A stretch of 64,000 nucleotides of DNA, taken from contig CAWDGK010000002.1 in NCBI GenBank assembly GCA_963801855.1, forward strand, positions 372,001-436,000. The letters are read 5' to 3'. The notes under the pieces were generated by a model that was not told the origin of the DNA, did not search any database, and was given only the letters and a program-made list of their open reading frames with translations. This DNA is from JACDAN01 sp963801855 (GTDB lineage Bacteria > Actinomycetota > Thermoleophilia > Gaiellales > Gaiellaceae). Of this stretch, positions 16,223-25,643 are shown piece by piece. The position numbers were made by a program, and so were the translations under genes. Every line of letters starts with the position of its first letter. Positions within the stretch are counted from its first letter, which is position 1.

Positions 16223-16295
16223 GGGGCCATAGCTCAGCTGGGAGAGCGCCGCCATGGCATGGCGGAGGTCGTCGGTTCGAGCCCGACTGGCTCCA
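16223..16295 (+). tRNA. tRNA-Ala (anticodon GGC)
   Basis: 73 bases fold as a full cloverleaf: acceptor GGGGCCA/TGGCTCC with the G3:U70 pair that is the alanine identity element, D-arm GCTC/GAGC, anticodon stem CCGCC/GGCGG around loop ATGGCAT (anticodon GGC), and T-arm GTCGG/CCGAC with TTCGAGC. The discriminator is A. No encoded CCA follows (CTC after the discriminator). It sits between rsfS and the convergent histidine kinase. Confidence 0.97.
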
Positions 16296-16311
16296 CTCCC
16301 TCCTCGGCGGC

Positions 16312-18030
16312 CTAGACGATGCCCGGCCCGGCCGGGAGAACCACTTCGAACCGGGCGCCGTGCGGCTCGGCCTCGCGATACTCGAGCTTTCCCTGGTGTG
16401 CCTCGGCATACGACTGGGCGATAGCAAGGCCAAGGCCGGTACCCGGCCCCCGAGGGCGGGCCGCATCGCTGCGGCTGAAGCGCTCGAAGAGCGACGGAAC
16501 GAACTCCGGAGAAACCCCCTCGCCCCGGTCCTCGACGGCAACCTGGAGCCTGCCGTCGATCTGTTCGGCGAAGACCGTTACGGGTGCCTGGCCGTAGCGC
16601 AGCGCGTTCGTGACGAGGTTCGAGAGGATGCGGTCGAACGCCCCCGGATCGACGGTCGTCTCGAGATCGGCAGACACCTGGACGACGACGTCGCCGACGC
16701 GGTCGCCGGCCGCCCCTTTGACGATCTCCTCGATCCGCTTTCGGACCTTGAAGCGCTGAGGATCGATCGGGACAGCATGCGCGTCCAGGCGCGACAGGTC
16801 GAGCAGCTGCTCCACCAGCATCTTCAACCTGGCGGTCTGACCGCGGAGCGAGTCCTCGAGTTGCTCGCGTTGCTCGACGGCGATCTCGTTCCCGCGCCGA
16901 TCGAGCGTCTCGATGACGCCGTGGATGACGGCGACCGGTGTTCGCAGCTCGTGGGCCGCGAGTGCGACGAAATTGCTCTTCAGCTCGTCCGCTTCCTCGA
17001 GGGCAGCTCGGGCAGTCTGCTCCTGGCCGAAGAGTCGCGCTCGGTCGAGCGCGAGCTGCGCGAGCGACCCGAGCGTCCGCAGGAGCGCGAATTCCTCCTG
17101 GCCGAAGAACGGCGCATACCGGCTCGTCCAGACCTGAAGCGATCCGGAGGGGAGGGCAACCTCCAGCACCTCTGCCGTCTCCAGGTCGCGAGCATCCGCG
17201 GCCGTGAACGATCCGACGACGTTTCCCTCTTCGTCGTGCAGCTCGATCGCCCGTGCGCCGACGATGTCCAGCATCGGCGGAAGCACGCTCTCCGTCACGT
17301 CGCTCGGAGTCTTGGCACCCATGAGGCCGGCGATCGCCGACTGGACACGGGCGGTCTCTGGCCGACGCCAGACGAGCCGAAGCCAGCTCGGAGGCGAGAG
17401 GCCGAGGAGGAACGTGAGGCCGCTGATGGTCGCGAGGACACCGATGACCAGCGAGAGGAACGAGTCCTCCTCCGGACTCAGCCCGGCGAGCAGGAGCGCG
17501 GCAACGAACAGGACGCTGGCAGCTGCCAGGAGGCGCATGCGCCGCTGGGCGACGCTGGGCTGCCCGCGTCCGGCGCGCCAGAGGCGAACTGCCGCGACGA
17601 TCGACAGCGACGACCAGTGGACCAGAAACGAGATCAGATAGGCGCGGAAGCCGAATGACTGGGGCTCGCCCTCGGCGGGAAAGTCGGGGAGAAGGAACGT
17701 CCAGGCCACCAGCACGACCGTCATGACGCCGAGGAAGCGCTCGAGCCCGCCCGGCGCTCGCTCGAACGTCGTCGTGAAGCGGTACAGGAGGAATGGGAAG
17801 AGGACGAGCAGCGCCACGTCGATGCGCTGGATGACCTCCTCGAGGTCGTTGGTCGGCTCGTCGGGGATGACGAGGCCTGCGAGGACGACGATTCCGACCG
17901 CGCCGAAGCTCAGGGCCGCCCACAGGGCCGGTTTTCCGCGCCCGCGCAGCCACAATCCCAATGCCGCCAGCGCCAGAGCGCCGAAAACGACGACATTGAC
18001 GTACTCGACTGTTTGGACGGCAGTGGCCAC
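16312..18030 (-). CDS. Membrane sensor histidine kinase with GAF-like domain
   Basis: 572 residues. The first 230 or so residues form about seven hydrophobic helices, a membrane sensor of the kind seen in actinobacterial orphan kinases. A GAF-like region follows (about residues 250-340). The dimerisation box is FVALAAHELRTPVAVIHG with the phospho-acceptor His. The ATPase part has the N box NLVTNALRYG, G1 VEDRGEGVS, F box LFERFSRSD and G2 GTGLGLAIAQSYAEAH. All core residues are present, so it should be active. No response regulator is adjacent, so it is orphan in this window. Its 3' end stops 16 bases from tRNA-Ala. Confidence 0.92.
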   Translation of the reverse strand: MATAVQTVEYVNVVVFGALALAALGLWLRGRGKPALWAALSFGAVGIVVLAGLVIPDEPTNDLEEVIQRIDVALLVLFPFLLYRFTTTFERAPGGLERFLGVMTVVLVAWTFLLPDFPAEGEPQSFGFRAYLISFLVHWSSLSIVAAVRLWRAGRGQPSVAQRRMRLLAAASVLFVAALLLAGLSPEEDSFLSLVIGVLATISGLTFLLGLSPPSWLRLVWRRPETARVQSAIAGLMGAKTPSDVTESVLPPMLDIVGARAIELHDEEGNVVGSFTAADARDLETAEVLEVALPSGSLQVWTSRYAPFFGQEEFALLRTLGSLAQLALDRARLFGQEQTARAALEEADELKSNFVALAAHELRTPVAVIHGVIETLDRRGNEIAVEQREQLEDSLRGQTARLKMLVEQLLDLSRLDAHAVPIDPQRFKVRKRIEEIVKGAAGDRVGDVVVQVSADLETTVDPGAFDRILSNLVTNALRYGQAPVTVFAEQIDGRLQVAVEDRGEGVSPEFVPSLFERFSRSDAARPRGPGTGLGLAIAQSYAEAHQGKLEYREAEPHGARFEVVLPAGPGIV

Positions 18031-18097
18031 CGCGTCGCGTCCCGACGGGAGTGTAAGGCTTCCGTCGGGCCATGCTCCTGGTTCTTGCGAGGGCGCC

Positions 18098-18103
18098 TAC
18101 AAT
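18098..18103 (+). promoter_or_regulatory. Possible -10 element before the 78-aa membrane gene
   Basis: TACAAT ends 9 bases before the GTG at 18113 in the 82-base gap divergent from the histidine kinase. No Shine-Dalgarno is visible, consistent with leaderless translation. Confidence 0.35.
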
Positions 18104-18112
18104 TGTTCGACC

Positions 18113-18349
18113 GTGGTCGAGATCGTTTTCCTGATGCTCGTCCTCAAACTGCCGATTCTCTATCTGGTCGGTGTCGTCGTCTGGGCCGTTCGCGCCGAGC
18201 CCATCCCGCCCGAGCCGGCAGTCCTCCAGGTCGCCCCCGATGCCGGGCCGCCTTCGGGCCCGCGGCCCCTGCGCCCCCGGGCCCCCCGCCGGGGCGGGCC
18301 GCGCGGCGCACGCCCCGCACGCAGGGGTGAGAGGGTGACCCTCCGATGA
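18113..18349 (+). CDS. Small membrane protein with Pro/Arg-rich tail (78 aa)
   Basis: GTG start at 18113. One strong membrane helix (IVFLMLVLKLPILYLVGVVVW) is followed by a proline-, glycine- and arginine-rich cytoplasmic tail. It overlaps the next membrane gene by ATGA, so the two form a unit ahead of sucA. No known family recognised. The low-complexity tail lowers confidence in the exact end but the coupling supports it. Confidence 0.5.
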   Translation: MVEIVFLMLVLKLPILYLVGVVVWAVRAEPIPPEPAVLQVAPDAGPPSGPRPLRPRAPRRGGPRGARPARRGERVTLR

Positions 18350-18615
18350 GCGCGATTCCTCCAGCGGCCGAGCGAGGCGGCTCCGCCGAGAGCGTCGCAG
18401 GGTTCCTGTCGGCGATCGCTATCTTCGGCGGACTCGTGGCGATCGCACAGCGACCCGTCACGATCGGCCTCTTTTCGGTCTTCGTCGCTCTCGTGGCCTC
18501 AGCTATGGCATCCGGCCGGCATCGGAACCTCGCCGCGGCGGCCGTAGCGATCGCGTCGATCTCGTGGCTCCTCGGGATGATCGTCTGCGTGATCACGAAC
18601 CGCCCCCTCTGGTAG
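18346..18615 (+). CDS. Small membrane protein (89 aa), unknown function
   Basis: Starts in an ATGA overlap with the preceding gene. A short polar N-terminus is followed by three hydrophobic stretches (about residues 18-35, 40-56 and 62-84), so it is a polytopic membrane protein. It ends 51 bases upstream of sucA. I do not recognise the family. An unlinked role from sucA is likely. Confidence 0.55.
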   Translation: MSAIPPAAERGGSAESVAGFLSAIAIFGGLVAIAQRPVTIGLFSVFVALVASAMASGRHRNLAAAAVAIASISWLLGMIVCVITNRPLW

Positions 18616-18666
18616 CCGCGAGCCCGCGCAGGGGAAGCGCACTGGTACAAAGAACAAAGAGGCACA

Positions 18667-21519
18667 TTGGCTGAGGTCGACGGACTCAACGCGGGATACG
18701 CGCGCGCGGTGCTCGAGGAGTACCTCGAGAATCCGGACGGGGTTCCGGCAGAGTGGCGGGAGCTGTTCGAGAGCGACAACGACCTGCTCATGCAGCATCC
18801 CGGCGTCGCCCGCCTGCTCCAGCTTCTCGAGGCAGACGGCAACGGCGGCCCCGAGCCGGTCGCAACGCCTCCGGCTCCTGTTCCCACCGTCGATCCGGTC
18901 GCCGCTTCACCTCCGCCTGCTGACGCTCTGGCCGCTGACGAGACGTTGCTCGGCGCCGTTGCCGCGGCGATGGCGCTCGTGAAGGCCTACCGGACGCATG
19001 GGCATCTCGCGGCACGACTCGACCCGCTCGGACAAGAGCCCGTCGGCGACCCGGCGCTCGAGCCCGAGCTCCTCATCCCGCCGCTCACGCCCGAGCTTCA
19101 GGCCCAGATCCCGAGAAAGCTCCTCCGCGTCCATGTTTCGGGCGAGACGCTCGCGGAAGTCCTGCCGAGGCTCCAGGAGACCTACTGCGGTACGAGCGCC
19201 TACGAGCTCGAGCACATCTCGGATCACCAGGAGCGGGTCTGGCTACGCCAGGCGATCGAATGCGGCACCTACCGGGCGCCGCTGCCCGCGGAAAGCAAGA
19301 AACTCCTGCTCGCCCGCCTGTCCGAGGTCGAAGGTCTCGAGCGCTACCTTCGCCGCGCGTTCCTCGGGCAAAAGTCGTTCTCGGTCGAAGGGCTCGACGT
19401 CATGGTGCCGATGCTCGACCTCGCTCTCGAGCTGGCTGCCGAGGACGGGGCGCACGAAGTGGTCACGGGCATGGCGCACCGCGGCCGCCTGAACGTCCTG
19501 GCCCACGTGATCGGGAGGCCGTACGACACCATCCTCCGTGAGTTCGAGGGTGAGCGGAATCTCCAGGCGATCTCCTCGCAGCCGCCCGGATCGAGCGGCG
19601 ACGTCAAGTACCACCTCGGCGCGCAAGGCCGACGGAAGACGGCAGCGGGAGACATCACCGTCACGCTCGCCGCGAACCCCAGCCACCTGGAGGCCGTGGA
19701 TCCCATCGTCGAGGGCCTCGCCCGCAGTGAGCAGACCGATCGCTCGACGCCCGGAGGGGCGCACGACCCGCGAGTCGCGCTGGCGGTTCTCATCCACGGC
19801 GATGCGTCGTTCCCGGGACAGGGTGTCATCGCGGAGACGCTGAATCTCCAGGGCCTCGGCGGCTACTCGACGGGTGGCACGCTCCACCTGATCGCGAACA
19901 ATCAGGTGGGGTTCACAACCGATCCGGCCGACGGGCGCTCGACGCGCTACTCGAGCGACCTCGCCAAGGGCTTCGACGTCCCGATCATCCACGTGAACGC
20001 GGACGACCCCGAGGCCGCCGTGTCCTCGATTCGTCTTGCAATGGCCTTCCGACGCCGATTCGGCCACGACGTCGTGATCGACCTGATCGGCTACCGGCGC
20101 CATGGACACAACGAGGGCGACGAGCCGGCGTACACGCAGCCGCTCATGACGGAGCGCATCCAGAACCATCCGAGCGTCCGCGAGCAGTACGCCGCCAGGC
20201 TCATCGAGGAAGGCATCGTCACGCAGGAGGAGGCTGACGCCCTCGCGCGGGAGGTGGAGCAGAGCCTGCGCTCCGCCCACGAGACCCTGAAGGCGTCGTT
20301 CGAGGCCGCCCCTGCCGAGGCCACGCCGAGCGAGCGGACGCCTCCGACCGTCGGCAGCGAAGTCCTGACGGCGGTGGACGTCGAGCGCCTCCGGTCCCTC
20401 AACGAGGAGCTGCTCGCGGTGCCGGGCCGGTTCACGGTCCACCCGAAGCTCGCGCGGCAGCTGGACCGCCGCCGGGAGAGGTTCGACGGCGGCGAGATCG
20501 ACTGGGGGCATGCTGAGACGCTCGCCTTCGCCAGCCTCCTGGTCGAGGGCATCCCGGTCCGATTGACCGGGCAGGACACCGAGCGCGGCACGTTCTCCCA
20601 CCGCCACCTCGTCCTCCACGACCCCGGCAGCGGCGAGCAGTACACGCCGATGAAGCAGCTGCGCGACGCCACGGCGTCGTTCGAGGTCTTCAACTCGCCG
20701 CTCTCCGAGTACGCGACGCTCGGCTTCGAGTACGGCTACTCGGTCGGGGCGCCGGAGGCGCTCGTGATCTGGGAGGCGCAGTACGGCGACTTCGTCAACG
20801 GCGCGCAGATCGTGATCGACCAGTTCCTGGTTTCCGGCCTCTCGAAGTGGAGCCAGACCTCCCGTTTGACTCTGTTCCTGCCCCACGGCTACGAGGGAAA
20901 CGGGCCGGAGCACTCCAGTGGACGCCTAGAGCGGTTCCTTCAGCTCGCGGCCCAGGAGAACATCCGCATCGTCACGCCGAGCACGGCTGCGCAGTACTTC
21001 CACCTGCTGCGCCGGCAGGCCCTGGATCCGAGCGCGCGGCCGCTCGTGGTCATGACGCCCAAGGGACTGCTGCGCCTGAAGGAATCCTCGGCGGTTCTCG
21101 AGCAGCTCGCGACGGGCCGGTTCGAGCCGGTGCTCGACGACCGGGAGCCGCACGATCAGGTGCGCCGGCTCGTTCTCTGCTCGGGCAAGGTCTACTACGA
21201 CATCGTGGGCCACGAGCTCCGCTCACAGAATCCGCAGACAGCGGTCGCCCGCATCGAGCAGCTCTACCCGTTCCCCGTCGATCCCGCGACGAAGCTCGTC
21301 GCGTCGTACCCGGCGCTCCAGGAGGTCCTCTGGGCCCAGGAGGAACCGCAGAACATGGGCGCCTGGCGGGCGATCCGCCACCGTCTCGAGGAAGCGATCG
21401 GCGGCCGGGTTCCACTCCGATACGTGGGCCGCCCCTGGCGCGCGAGCCCGAGCGAGGGCTATCCGACCGCCCACGTTCGCGAGCAGGACCGGATCGTCCG
21501 AGACGTGTTTTCTAGCTAG
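18667..21519 (+). CDS. sucA: 2-oxoglutarate dehydrogenase E1 component
   Basis: 950 residues from TTG 18667, with AAAGAGG six bases upstream. It is the thiamine-diphosphate E1 of the TCA-cycle 2-oxoglutarate dehydrogenase. Layout: N-terminal subunit-contact segment (AGYARAVLEEYLENPDGVP), a Pro/Ala-rich linker at about residues 58-92, then E1 proper: GMAHRGRLNVLAHV, the TPP-binding GDASFPGQGVIAETLNLQ, YRRHGHNEGDEP, and LPHGYEGNGPEHSSGRLERF. Unlike the corynebacterial/mycobacterial OdhA/Kgd there is no fused E2 catalytic domain, so it should need a separate SucB, which is not in the window. Confidence 0.95.
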   Translation: MAEVDGLNAGYARAVLEEYLENPDGVPAEWRELFESDNDLLMQHPGVARLLQLLEADGNGGPEPVATPPAPVPTVDPVAASPPPADALAADETLLGAVAAAMALVKAYRTHGHLAARLDPLGQEPVGDPALEPELLIPPLTPELQAQIPRKLLRVHVSGETLAEVLPRLQETYCGTSAYELEHISDHQERVWLRQAIECGTYRAPLPAESKKLLLARLSEVEGLERYLRRAFLGQKSFSVEGLDVMVPMLDLALELAAEDGAHEVVTGMAHRGRLNVLAHVIGRPYDTILREFEGERNLQAISSQPPGSSGDVKYHLGAQGRRKTAAGDITVTLAANPSHLEAVDPIVEGLARSEQTDRSTPGGAHDPRVALAVLIHGDASFPGQGVIAETLNLQGLGGYSTGGTLHLIANNQVGFTTDPADGRSTRYSSDLAKGFDVPIIHVNADDPEAAVSSIRLAMAFRRRFGHDVVIDLIGYRRHGHNEGDEPAYTQPLMTERIQNHPSVREQYAARLIEEGIVTQEEADALAREVEQSLRSAHETLKASFEAAPAEATPSERTPPTVGSEVLTAVDVERLRSLNEELLAVPGRFTVHPKLARQLDRRRERFDGGEIDWGHAETLAFASLLVEGIPVRLTGQDTERGTFSHRHLVLHDPGSGEQYTPMKQLRDATASFEVFNSPLSEYATLGFEYGYSVGAPEALVIWEAQYGDFVNGAQIVIDQFLVSGLSKWSQTSRLTLFLPHGYEGNGPEHSSGRLERFLQLAAQENIRIVTPSTAAQYFHLLRRQALDPSARPLVVMTPKGLLRLKESSAVLEQLATGRFEPVLDDREPHDQVRRLVLCSGKVYYDIVGHELRSQNPQTAVARIEQLYPFPVDPATKLVASYPALQEVLWAQEEPQNMGAWRAIRHRLEEAIGGRVPLRYVGRPWRASPSEGYPTAHVREQDRIVRDVFSS

Positions 21520-21713
21520 CCCTTGTTCTTGAACTCGCGGGCCTGCCGCACCTGGCGGGCCACGGCGCGGGCAACGGCCGGCGCGTGCTTACGGGCCTCG
21601 CGGGTGATCCGCCGTCGGTGCTGCTTCGGAATTCGGCGCCAGACCTCCCACGCCGTCAAGACGATTCCGACCGGCCCCACCCGACCGGCGAGGAGAAAGC
21701 GAGCGCGCGGCAT
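21516..21713 (-). CDS. Small basic protein (65 aa), unknown function
   Basis: Starts at ATG 21713 (GTG 21716 is the alternative), with AGGATGAGG just upstream. The first part is moderately hydrophobic (ARFLLAGRVGPVGIVLTAW) and the rest is strongly basic (PKQHRRRITREARKHAP). The last four bases overlap the sucA stop on the opposite strand. It may be a membrane-peripheral or nucleic-acid-binding protein. No family recognised. Confidence 0.45.
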   Translation of the reverse strand: MPRARFLLAGRVGPVGIVLTAWEVWRRIPKQHRRRITREARKHAPAVARAVARQVRQAREFKNKG

Positions 21714-21733
21714 CACCTCATCCTAGTGAAGGC

Positions 21734-22435
21734 TCAGTCGTCGTCGTCGTCGTCGTGCTCGTGGTCGTCGTCGTCGTCGTCGTCCTTGTCCTTGTCCTTG
21801 TCCTTGTCCTTGTCCTTGTCCTTGTCCTTGTCCTTGTCCTTGTCCTTGTCCTTGTCCTTGTCCTTGTCCTTGTCCTTGTCCTTGTCCTTGTCGTCGTCCT
21901 CGTCCTCGTCGTCGCCGTCGTGCTCGTCCTCGTCGTCTTCCTCGACGGGGGGCGGAGGAGGGGGCGCGGGCTGGGGCGCGGAGGCGGCGCCCTTAGGCGG
22001 AGGCGGAGGGGGTGCCGGCGCGGGTTTGGCCGGGGCTGCCGGAGCTGTGGGCTTCGGTGCGGCGACTGGACGCGGCGGACGGGGAGCGTCTCCGGTGACA
22101 GGGGTTGCCGCGACCATGGCGTGGACGAGCACGGGCTCCGCCGGGATCGGGCTCGGGGCGGCCGGCCTCGGCCGGAGTCGTGCTTCCCTGGCGCGCTCGA
22201 TCCGTTCGATCCGCTCGCGCCGCGCGATGCGCCGCGCTTCGACAGCGCGCTCGACCGTCGGGGAGAGGCGAATCGTTCGCTCCTCGACCCACGGCCCGGC
22301 AGCAGAGCCGGTCGGCCTGACGACCGGCGTACGCGATTCCTGGTGCGCGACGAGCTCCTCAGGCGCGTGGAGCAGCCCCGCCAGGGCTACGCCCAGCAGT
22401 AGGCCGGTCACGACGTGAATCAGTGCCCCCCTCAT
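21734..22435 (-). CDS. Secreted or membrane-anchored low-complexity protein with Lys-Asp repeat
   Basis: 233 residues from ATG 22435, which has GGAAGGGG seven bases upstream; an ATG 33 bases earlier lacks this. One N-terminal hydrophobic segment (LIHVVTGLLLGVALAGLL) is a signal peptide or anchor. An Arg/Glu-rich helical stretch follows, then a Pro/Ala linker, then an acidic C-terminus of Glu/Asp with His and about 18 consecutive Lys-Asp pairs, ending in poly-Asp. The tail is highly charged and probably unstructured. It could bind cations or wall polymers, but that is a guess. The repeat is encoded by a perfect hexamer array and should vary in length between strains. Confidence 0.6.
   Translation of the reverse strand: MRGALIHVVTGLLLGVALAGLLHAPEELVAHQESRTPVVRPTGSAAGPWVEERTIRLSPTVERAVEARRIARRERIERIERAREARLRPRPAAPSPIPAEPVLVHAMVAATPVTGDAPRPPRPVAAPKPTAPAAPAKPAPAPPPPPPKGAASAPQPAPPPPPPVEEDDEDEHDGDDEDEDDDKDKDKDKDKDKDKDKDKDKDKDKDKDKDKDKDKDKDDDDDDDHEHDDDDDD
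21783..21890. repeat. Perfect tandem hexamer array, 18 copies
   Basis: Eighteen uninterrupted copies of TCCTTG (108 bases) lie inside the gene at 21734-22435 and encode its Lys-Asp repeat. Flanking triplets GTC/GTCGTC encode poly-Asp. A perfect repeat like this is prone to slippage in whole units, which keeps the frame. Confidence 0.95.
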
Positions 22436-22509
22436 GTTCAACCCCTTCCCTGCCGACAATCCGCGCAAGTGGTATCGGTAATTGACTGGGGTCCCTTGAG
22501 GGGAATCGA

Positions 22510-24274
22510 ATGGGGAGTTTCAAACTCAAGCTCGTCGCGTACTTCTCGCTGATTGCGCTCCTGCCGTTCGCGGCGGCGTTCAGCGGGCTGGAGGCGGTGA
22601 CTGATCAGAACGAGACGCGCCGCGTGGACGGCACGCTCGATACCGGCGTGCGGGCGGCCCAGGCCGCATTCGTCGACCACGTCGGTGAGGTCGAGCGCAA
22701 TGCCGCTCTGCTCGCGCACAATCCCGCGTTCCAGCAGGCTCTCGCGACCGGCGACCGAAAGCAGCTTCGCCGCTTCGCCGCTTCGCATCACGTCCGGATC
22801 GAGCCCCGAGCGCGGTGCACCGATCGGAACCATCCGCCGGCCGGCCGTCGTTCGGTCGGTTGCAGTCGTCGGGAGCGCGGGCAGGCTCGGACGCGTGGTC
22901 GCACCGATGCAGATCGATCGGCAGCTCGCCCTCGCCCTCCGAAGGAGCGCCGGCCTCTCGAACGGCGCCGAGATCGCCTTCGTCGAAAACGGCCGTGTGC
23001 TCGCGGCCAGCACGACCCTCGAGGGGCGCCTCGAGACGCCGTCTCAGCCGGAGGAGATCGCGGTCGCCGGACGCAGCTTCCGAGGGCTTGCGTCGCAAAC
23101 GCTCGCCGTGCCTCGAGACACTTCACTCGTCGTCCTTGCGCCACAGGCGGCCATCGACGAGTCCGTCGGCTGGGTCCGCTCCCGCCTCTTCCTGGCAATG
23201 CTCGCAGCGCTCTTCCTGATCGCACTCGTCGCCTACATCCAGGGCCGCACGATCGTCGGAACCCTGTCGCGCCTCGCTGAGGCCGCGCGCGGCATCGCCC
23301 GGGGCCGGCTCGGCGATCGCGTCCAGGTTCGCGGCCGAGACGAGTTCGCGTCGCTCGGCCACGTCTTCAACCAGATGGCGGAGCAGCTGGAGCAGCGGCT
23401 CGGCGAGCTGGAGGAAGAACGCAGGCGGCTGCGAGAGACGACGCTGCGGTTCGGTGAGGCTCTGGCCGCCACGCACGACATCGACCAGCTCCTGCGCGTG
23501 ATCGTCGAGACGGCAGTCCAGGCGACAGGTGCGTCGCGGGGCGAGCTGACCGAAGGCGGCGCCGTCCTGATCGCGCTCGGCGGCGAGCGCACAGACGTCA
23601 AGCTCGAGTTCCCGCTCTCAGCCGGACGAGACACGTTCGGCACCCTTGTGCTGTACGGCGAGGAGTTCACATCCGACCAACGCGAGAGCGCCGGCTGGCT
23701 CGTCGGCCATGCAGTCATCGCGCTCAGCAATGCCCAGCTGCACCGCACCGTCGAGCAGCAGGCGCTCGTGGACAGCCTCACCGGCCTTGCAAACCGCCGC
23801 CTGTGCACCGCCGCGCTCGAGAAGGAGCTCGCTCGCGCCGAGCGTTTCCAGGAGCCCCTCACGCTCGTCCTCGCCGACATCGACGATTTCAAGCGAATCA
23901 ACGACCGCTGGGGCCATCCGACGGGCGACGAGGTGCTCAAGGACTTTGCGGAGCACCTGCGCGAGAGCGTCCGTGAGATCGACCTGGCCGGCCGCTGGGG
24001 CGGCGAGGAGTTCGCGCTCCTGCTTCCCGGGACCGACCTGGAAGGCGGACGACAGCTGGCGGAACGCATCCGGGAGGCACTTGCAACCCACAGGCTGGTT
24101 GCGCCCGACGGAGACGAGATCGAAGTCTCGGCAAGCTTCGGCGTCGCTTCGTTCCCCGCAGTCTCGGGACAGAACCAGCTCGTCGCCGCTGCCGATGCGG
24201 CGCTCTACGAAGCCAAGCGCCTGGGAAAAGACCGTGTTGTGGTCTCCGAACCGGTCGCCGTCCCGAGCCCGTAG
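22510..24274 (+). CDS. Membrane diguanylate cyclase (HAMP-GAF-GGDEF), frameshifted by one base
   Basis: The N-terminal 98 or so residues (signal-anchor KLKLVAYFSLIALLPFAAAF and start of an extracytoplasmic sensor) are in one frame, the remainder in the next. Total length is 3n+1. Removing one C from the CCCC run at 22804-22807 gives one 587-residue protein. Layout: membrane helix 1, extracytoplasmic sensor, membrane helix 2 (LFLAMLAALFLIALVAYI), HAMP, coiled coil, GAF-like region, GGDEF domain with DSLTGLANRR, DIDDFKRINDRWGHPTGDEVL and the active-site GGEEF. It should make c-di-GMP. The RxxD inhibitory site is not obvious. A frame-broken gene is the alternative, but the pattern across the window suggests a sequence error. 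Confidence 0.85.
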
Positions 24275-24346
24275 ACGACGAAGCGCCCGACTCCGCGTTA
24301 GAATCCCCCGCCGAGCAAGAATATGCCCGGAAACCACGGAGGATCG

Positions 24347-24640
24347 ATGCCCGTAGAGACACCGTCATTGTTCGCAGATGTGATCCAGGATCACCTCGAG
24401 CTGAAGCGCAAGAACGCTGAGCTCGAGGGCAACATGCCCATCGACCACTACCGCGTCGAGGATCCCTTCCAGAACCATCCGCTCTTCAAGACCGAGGAGC
24501 AGGCTCGGATCGAGGACACTCTCGACGGACACCCCGGTGCCGAGTCGGTTGAGCCTCAGGCTGTTGCTGCCGAGGCGGCCGAAGCGCAGGACGAAGACGG
24601 CCTCTGGGGCCGCTCTCGCGACTTCGACTGGGGCGACTAG
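24347..24640 (+). CDS. Hypothetical acidic protein (97 aa)
   Basis: Start at ATG 24347, chosen over an upstream in-frame ATG at 24323 because GGAGG lies five bases before it. The protein is acidic and soluble, with DVIQDHLELKRKNAELEG (possible short coiled coil), DHYRVEDPFQNHPLFKTEEQ, an Ala/Glu-rich linker, and a terminal LWGRSRDFDWGD. No signal peptide. A TAGAAT hexamer about 50 bases upstream could be a -10 box. Family not recognised. Confidence 0.6.
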   Translation: MPVETPSLFADVIQDHLELKRKNAELEGNMPIDHYRVEDPFQNHPLFKTEEQARIEDTLDGHPGAESVEPQAVAAEAAEAQDEDGLWGRSRDFDWGD

Positions 24641-24722
24641 AACCGACGGCGGGCGCGGCGTTTCGGCGTTTCGCTACGGGGTAGGCTGGCCCGGAGCGAT
24701 AACGCAACGAAAGGGAGCCGTC

Positions 24723-25184
24723 ATGAGAAAAATTCTGGGCCTGATCGGTCTGGGCGCCGCCTTGAAGTACTTCTTCGACCCGAACGAGGGCCGCAGCCGC
24801 CGGGCCATGATCCAGAGCCGCTTCGGTGAGCTCTTCAGCCAGGGCGCGCAGCGAGGCGAGCAGCTGGGTCAGACAGCCTCGTCCAAGGCGCAGAGCGTCG
24901 TGGGCAAGGCGAAGCAGATCGAGGGAGAGGTCAAGGGGCCGACAGACGACGTCACGCTGGCGCGAAAGGTCGAGAGTGAGATCTTCAGCGACGAGGACGT
25001 TCCGAAGGGGCAGATCAACGTGAACGCCGAGAACGGCAAGATCGTCCTCCGCGGTGAGGTCGGCCAGCAGGAGATGATCCGCGACCTCGAGAAGCGGGCG
25101 CGAAGCGTCCAGGGCGTGAACGACGTGGAGAACCTGCTGCACCTCCCCGGGGCCGAGGCCCCGATGCACGGCGCGAACAGCTAG
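24723..25184 (+). CDS. BON-domain protein
   Basis: 153 residues from ATG 24723. The N-terminus has a short hydrophobic patch (KILGLIGLGAALKYFFDPNEG), of the kind seen in proteins with a single membrane touch and the YtxH-like sequence FDPxxG. The middle is Gln/Ser/Lys-rich. The C-terminal half (about residues 80-140) is a BON domain: TLARKVESEIFSDEDVPKG, INVNAENGKIVLRGEV, QVQ-like turn, and VNDVENLLH. BON domains bind membranes or phospholipid. The gene is convergent with DUF6328, with a 4-base overlap of stops. Confidence 0.8.
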   Translation: MRKILGLIGLGAALKYFFDPNEGRSRRAMIQSRFGELFSQGAQRGEQLGQTASSKAQSVVGKAKQIEGEVKGPTDDVTLARKVESEIFSDEDVPKGQINVNAENGKIVLRGEVGQQEMIRDLEKRARSVQGVNDVENLLHLPGAEAPMHGANS

Positions 25185-25643
25185 TCCGGGTCGCGCAGCG
25201 CGCTGAGGCCGGGCAGGCCGTACCAGAGCGACACGAGCAGAGCGGCGGTGGCCCCGGTGGCCACCGCCGTCATCGTGTTCTTGAAGATGAGGTCTGTCAC
25301 GACGAAGACTGCGCCGGTAAGCGCGCTGGCCAGAAAGACGGTGCCGATGATCGCCAGGATGTTCGCGGTCTTGACGAGCTGCTCCTTGTCCCGCTGGCGA
25401 AATCGGAGCACGGTGGTAGGCCGTGGGTGCGATGAAGAAGATCGAGGCGCACGCTGTGCAGATGAACGTGGCGTAGTAGACGTGACGCTGCGTCGTCGTG
25501 ATCGTGGTGAACCGCTGGCTGAACGGCACGGCGAGGAGAAACCCGAACAGCATCTGCACGCCGGGCAGCGCGACGCGAAGCTCGTTCAGGAGCTCGATCA
25601 GCTCGCGGTCGAGGCGCTCGTCCTTGCTCTCGTCGTTGCTCAC
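25181..25643 (-). CDS. DUF6328-family membrane protein, frameshifted by one base
   Basis: The N-terminus (DRELIELLNELRVALPGVQMLFGFLLAVPF) and the C-terminus (LRFRQRDKEQLVKTANILAI onward) are in different frames. Length is 3n+1. Removing one base at about 25410 restores APTAYHRLRFRQRDKE and a 153-residue protein. It has four hydrophobic helices and the soluble N-terminal LNELRVALPGVQ typical of DUF6328 proteins, whose function is unknown. The start overlaps the CDF gene stop by four bases, suggesting an operon with it. Confidence 0.75.

Noticed and set aside
19243..20913. Long minus-strand frame over sucA
   Set aside because: Antisense reading in high-GC DNA; sucA motifs are intact on the plus strand.
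21755..22402. Long plus-strand frames of Val-Leu or Ser-Leu repeats over the hexamer array
   Set aside because: They are the complement reading of the Lys-Asp repeat; the minus-strand gene has a signal segment, a ribosome-binding site and sensible composition.
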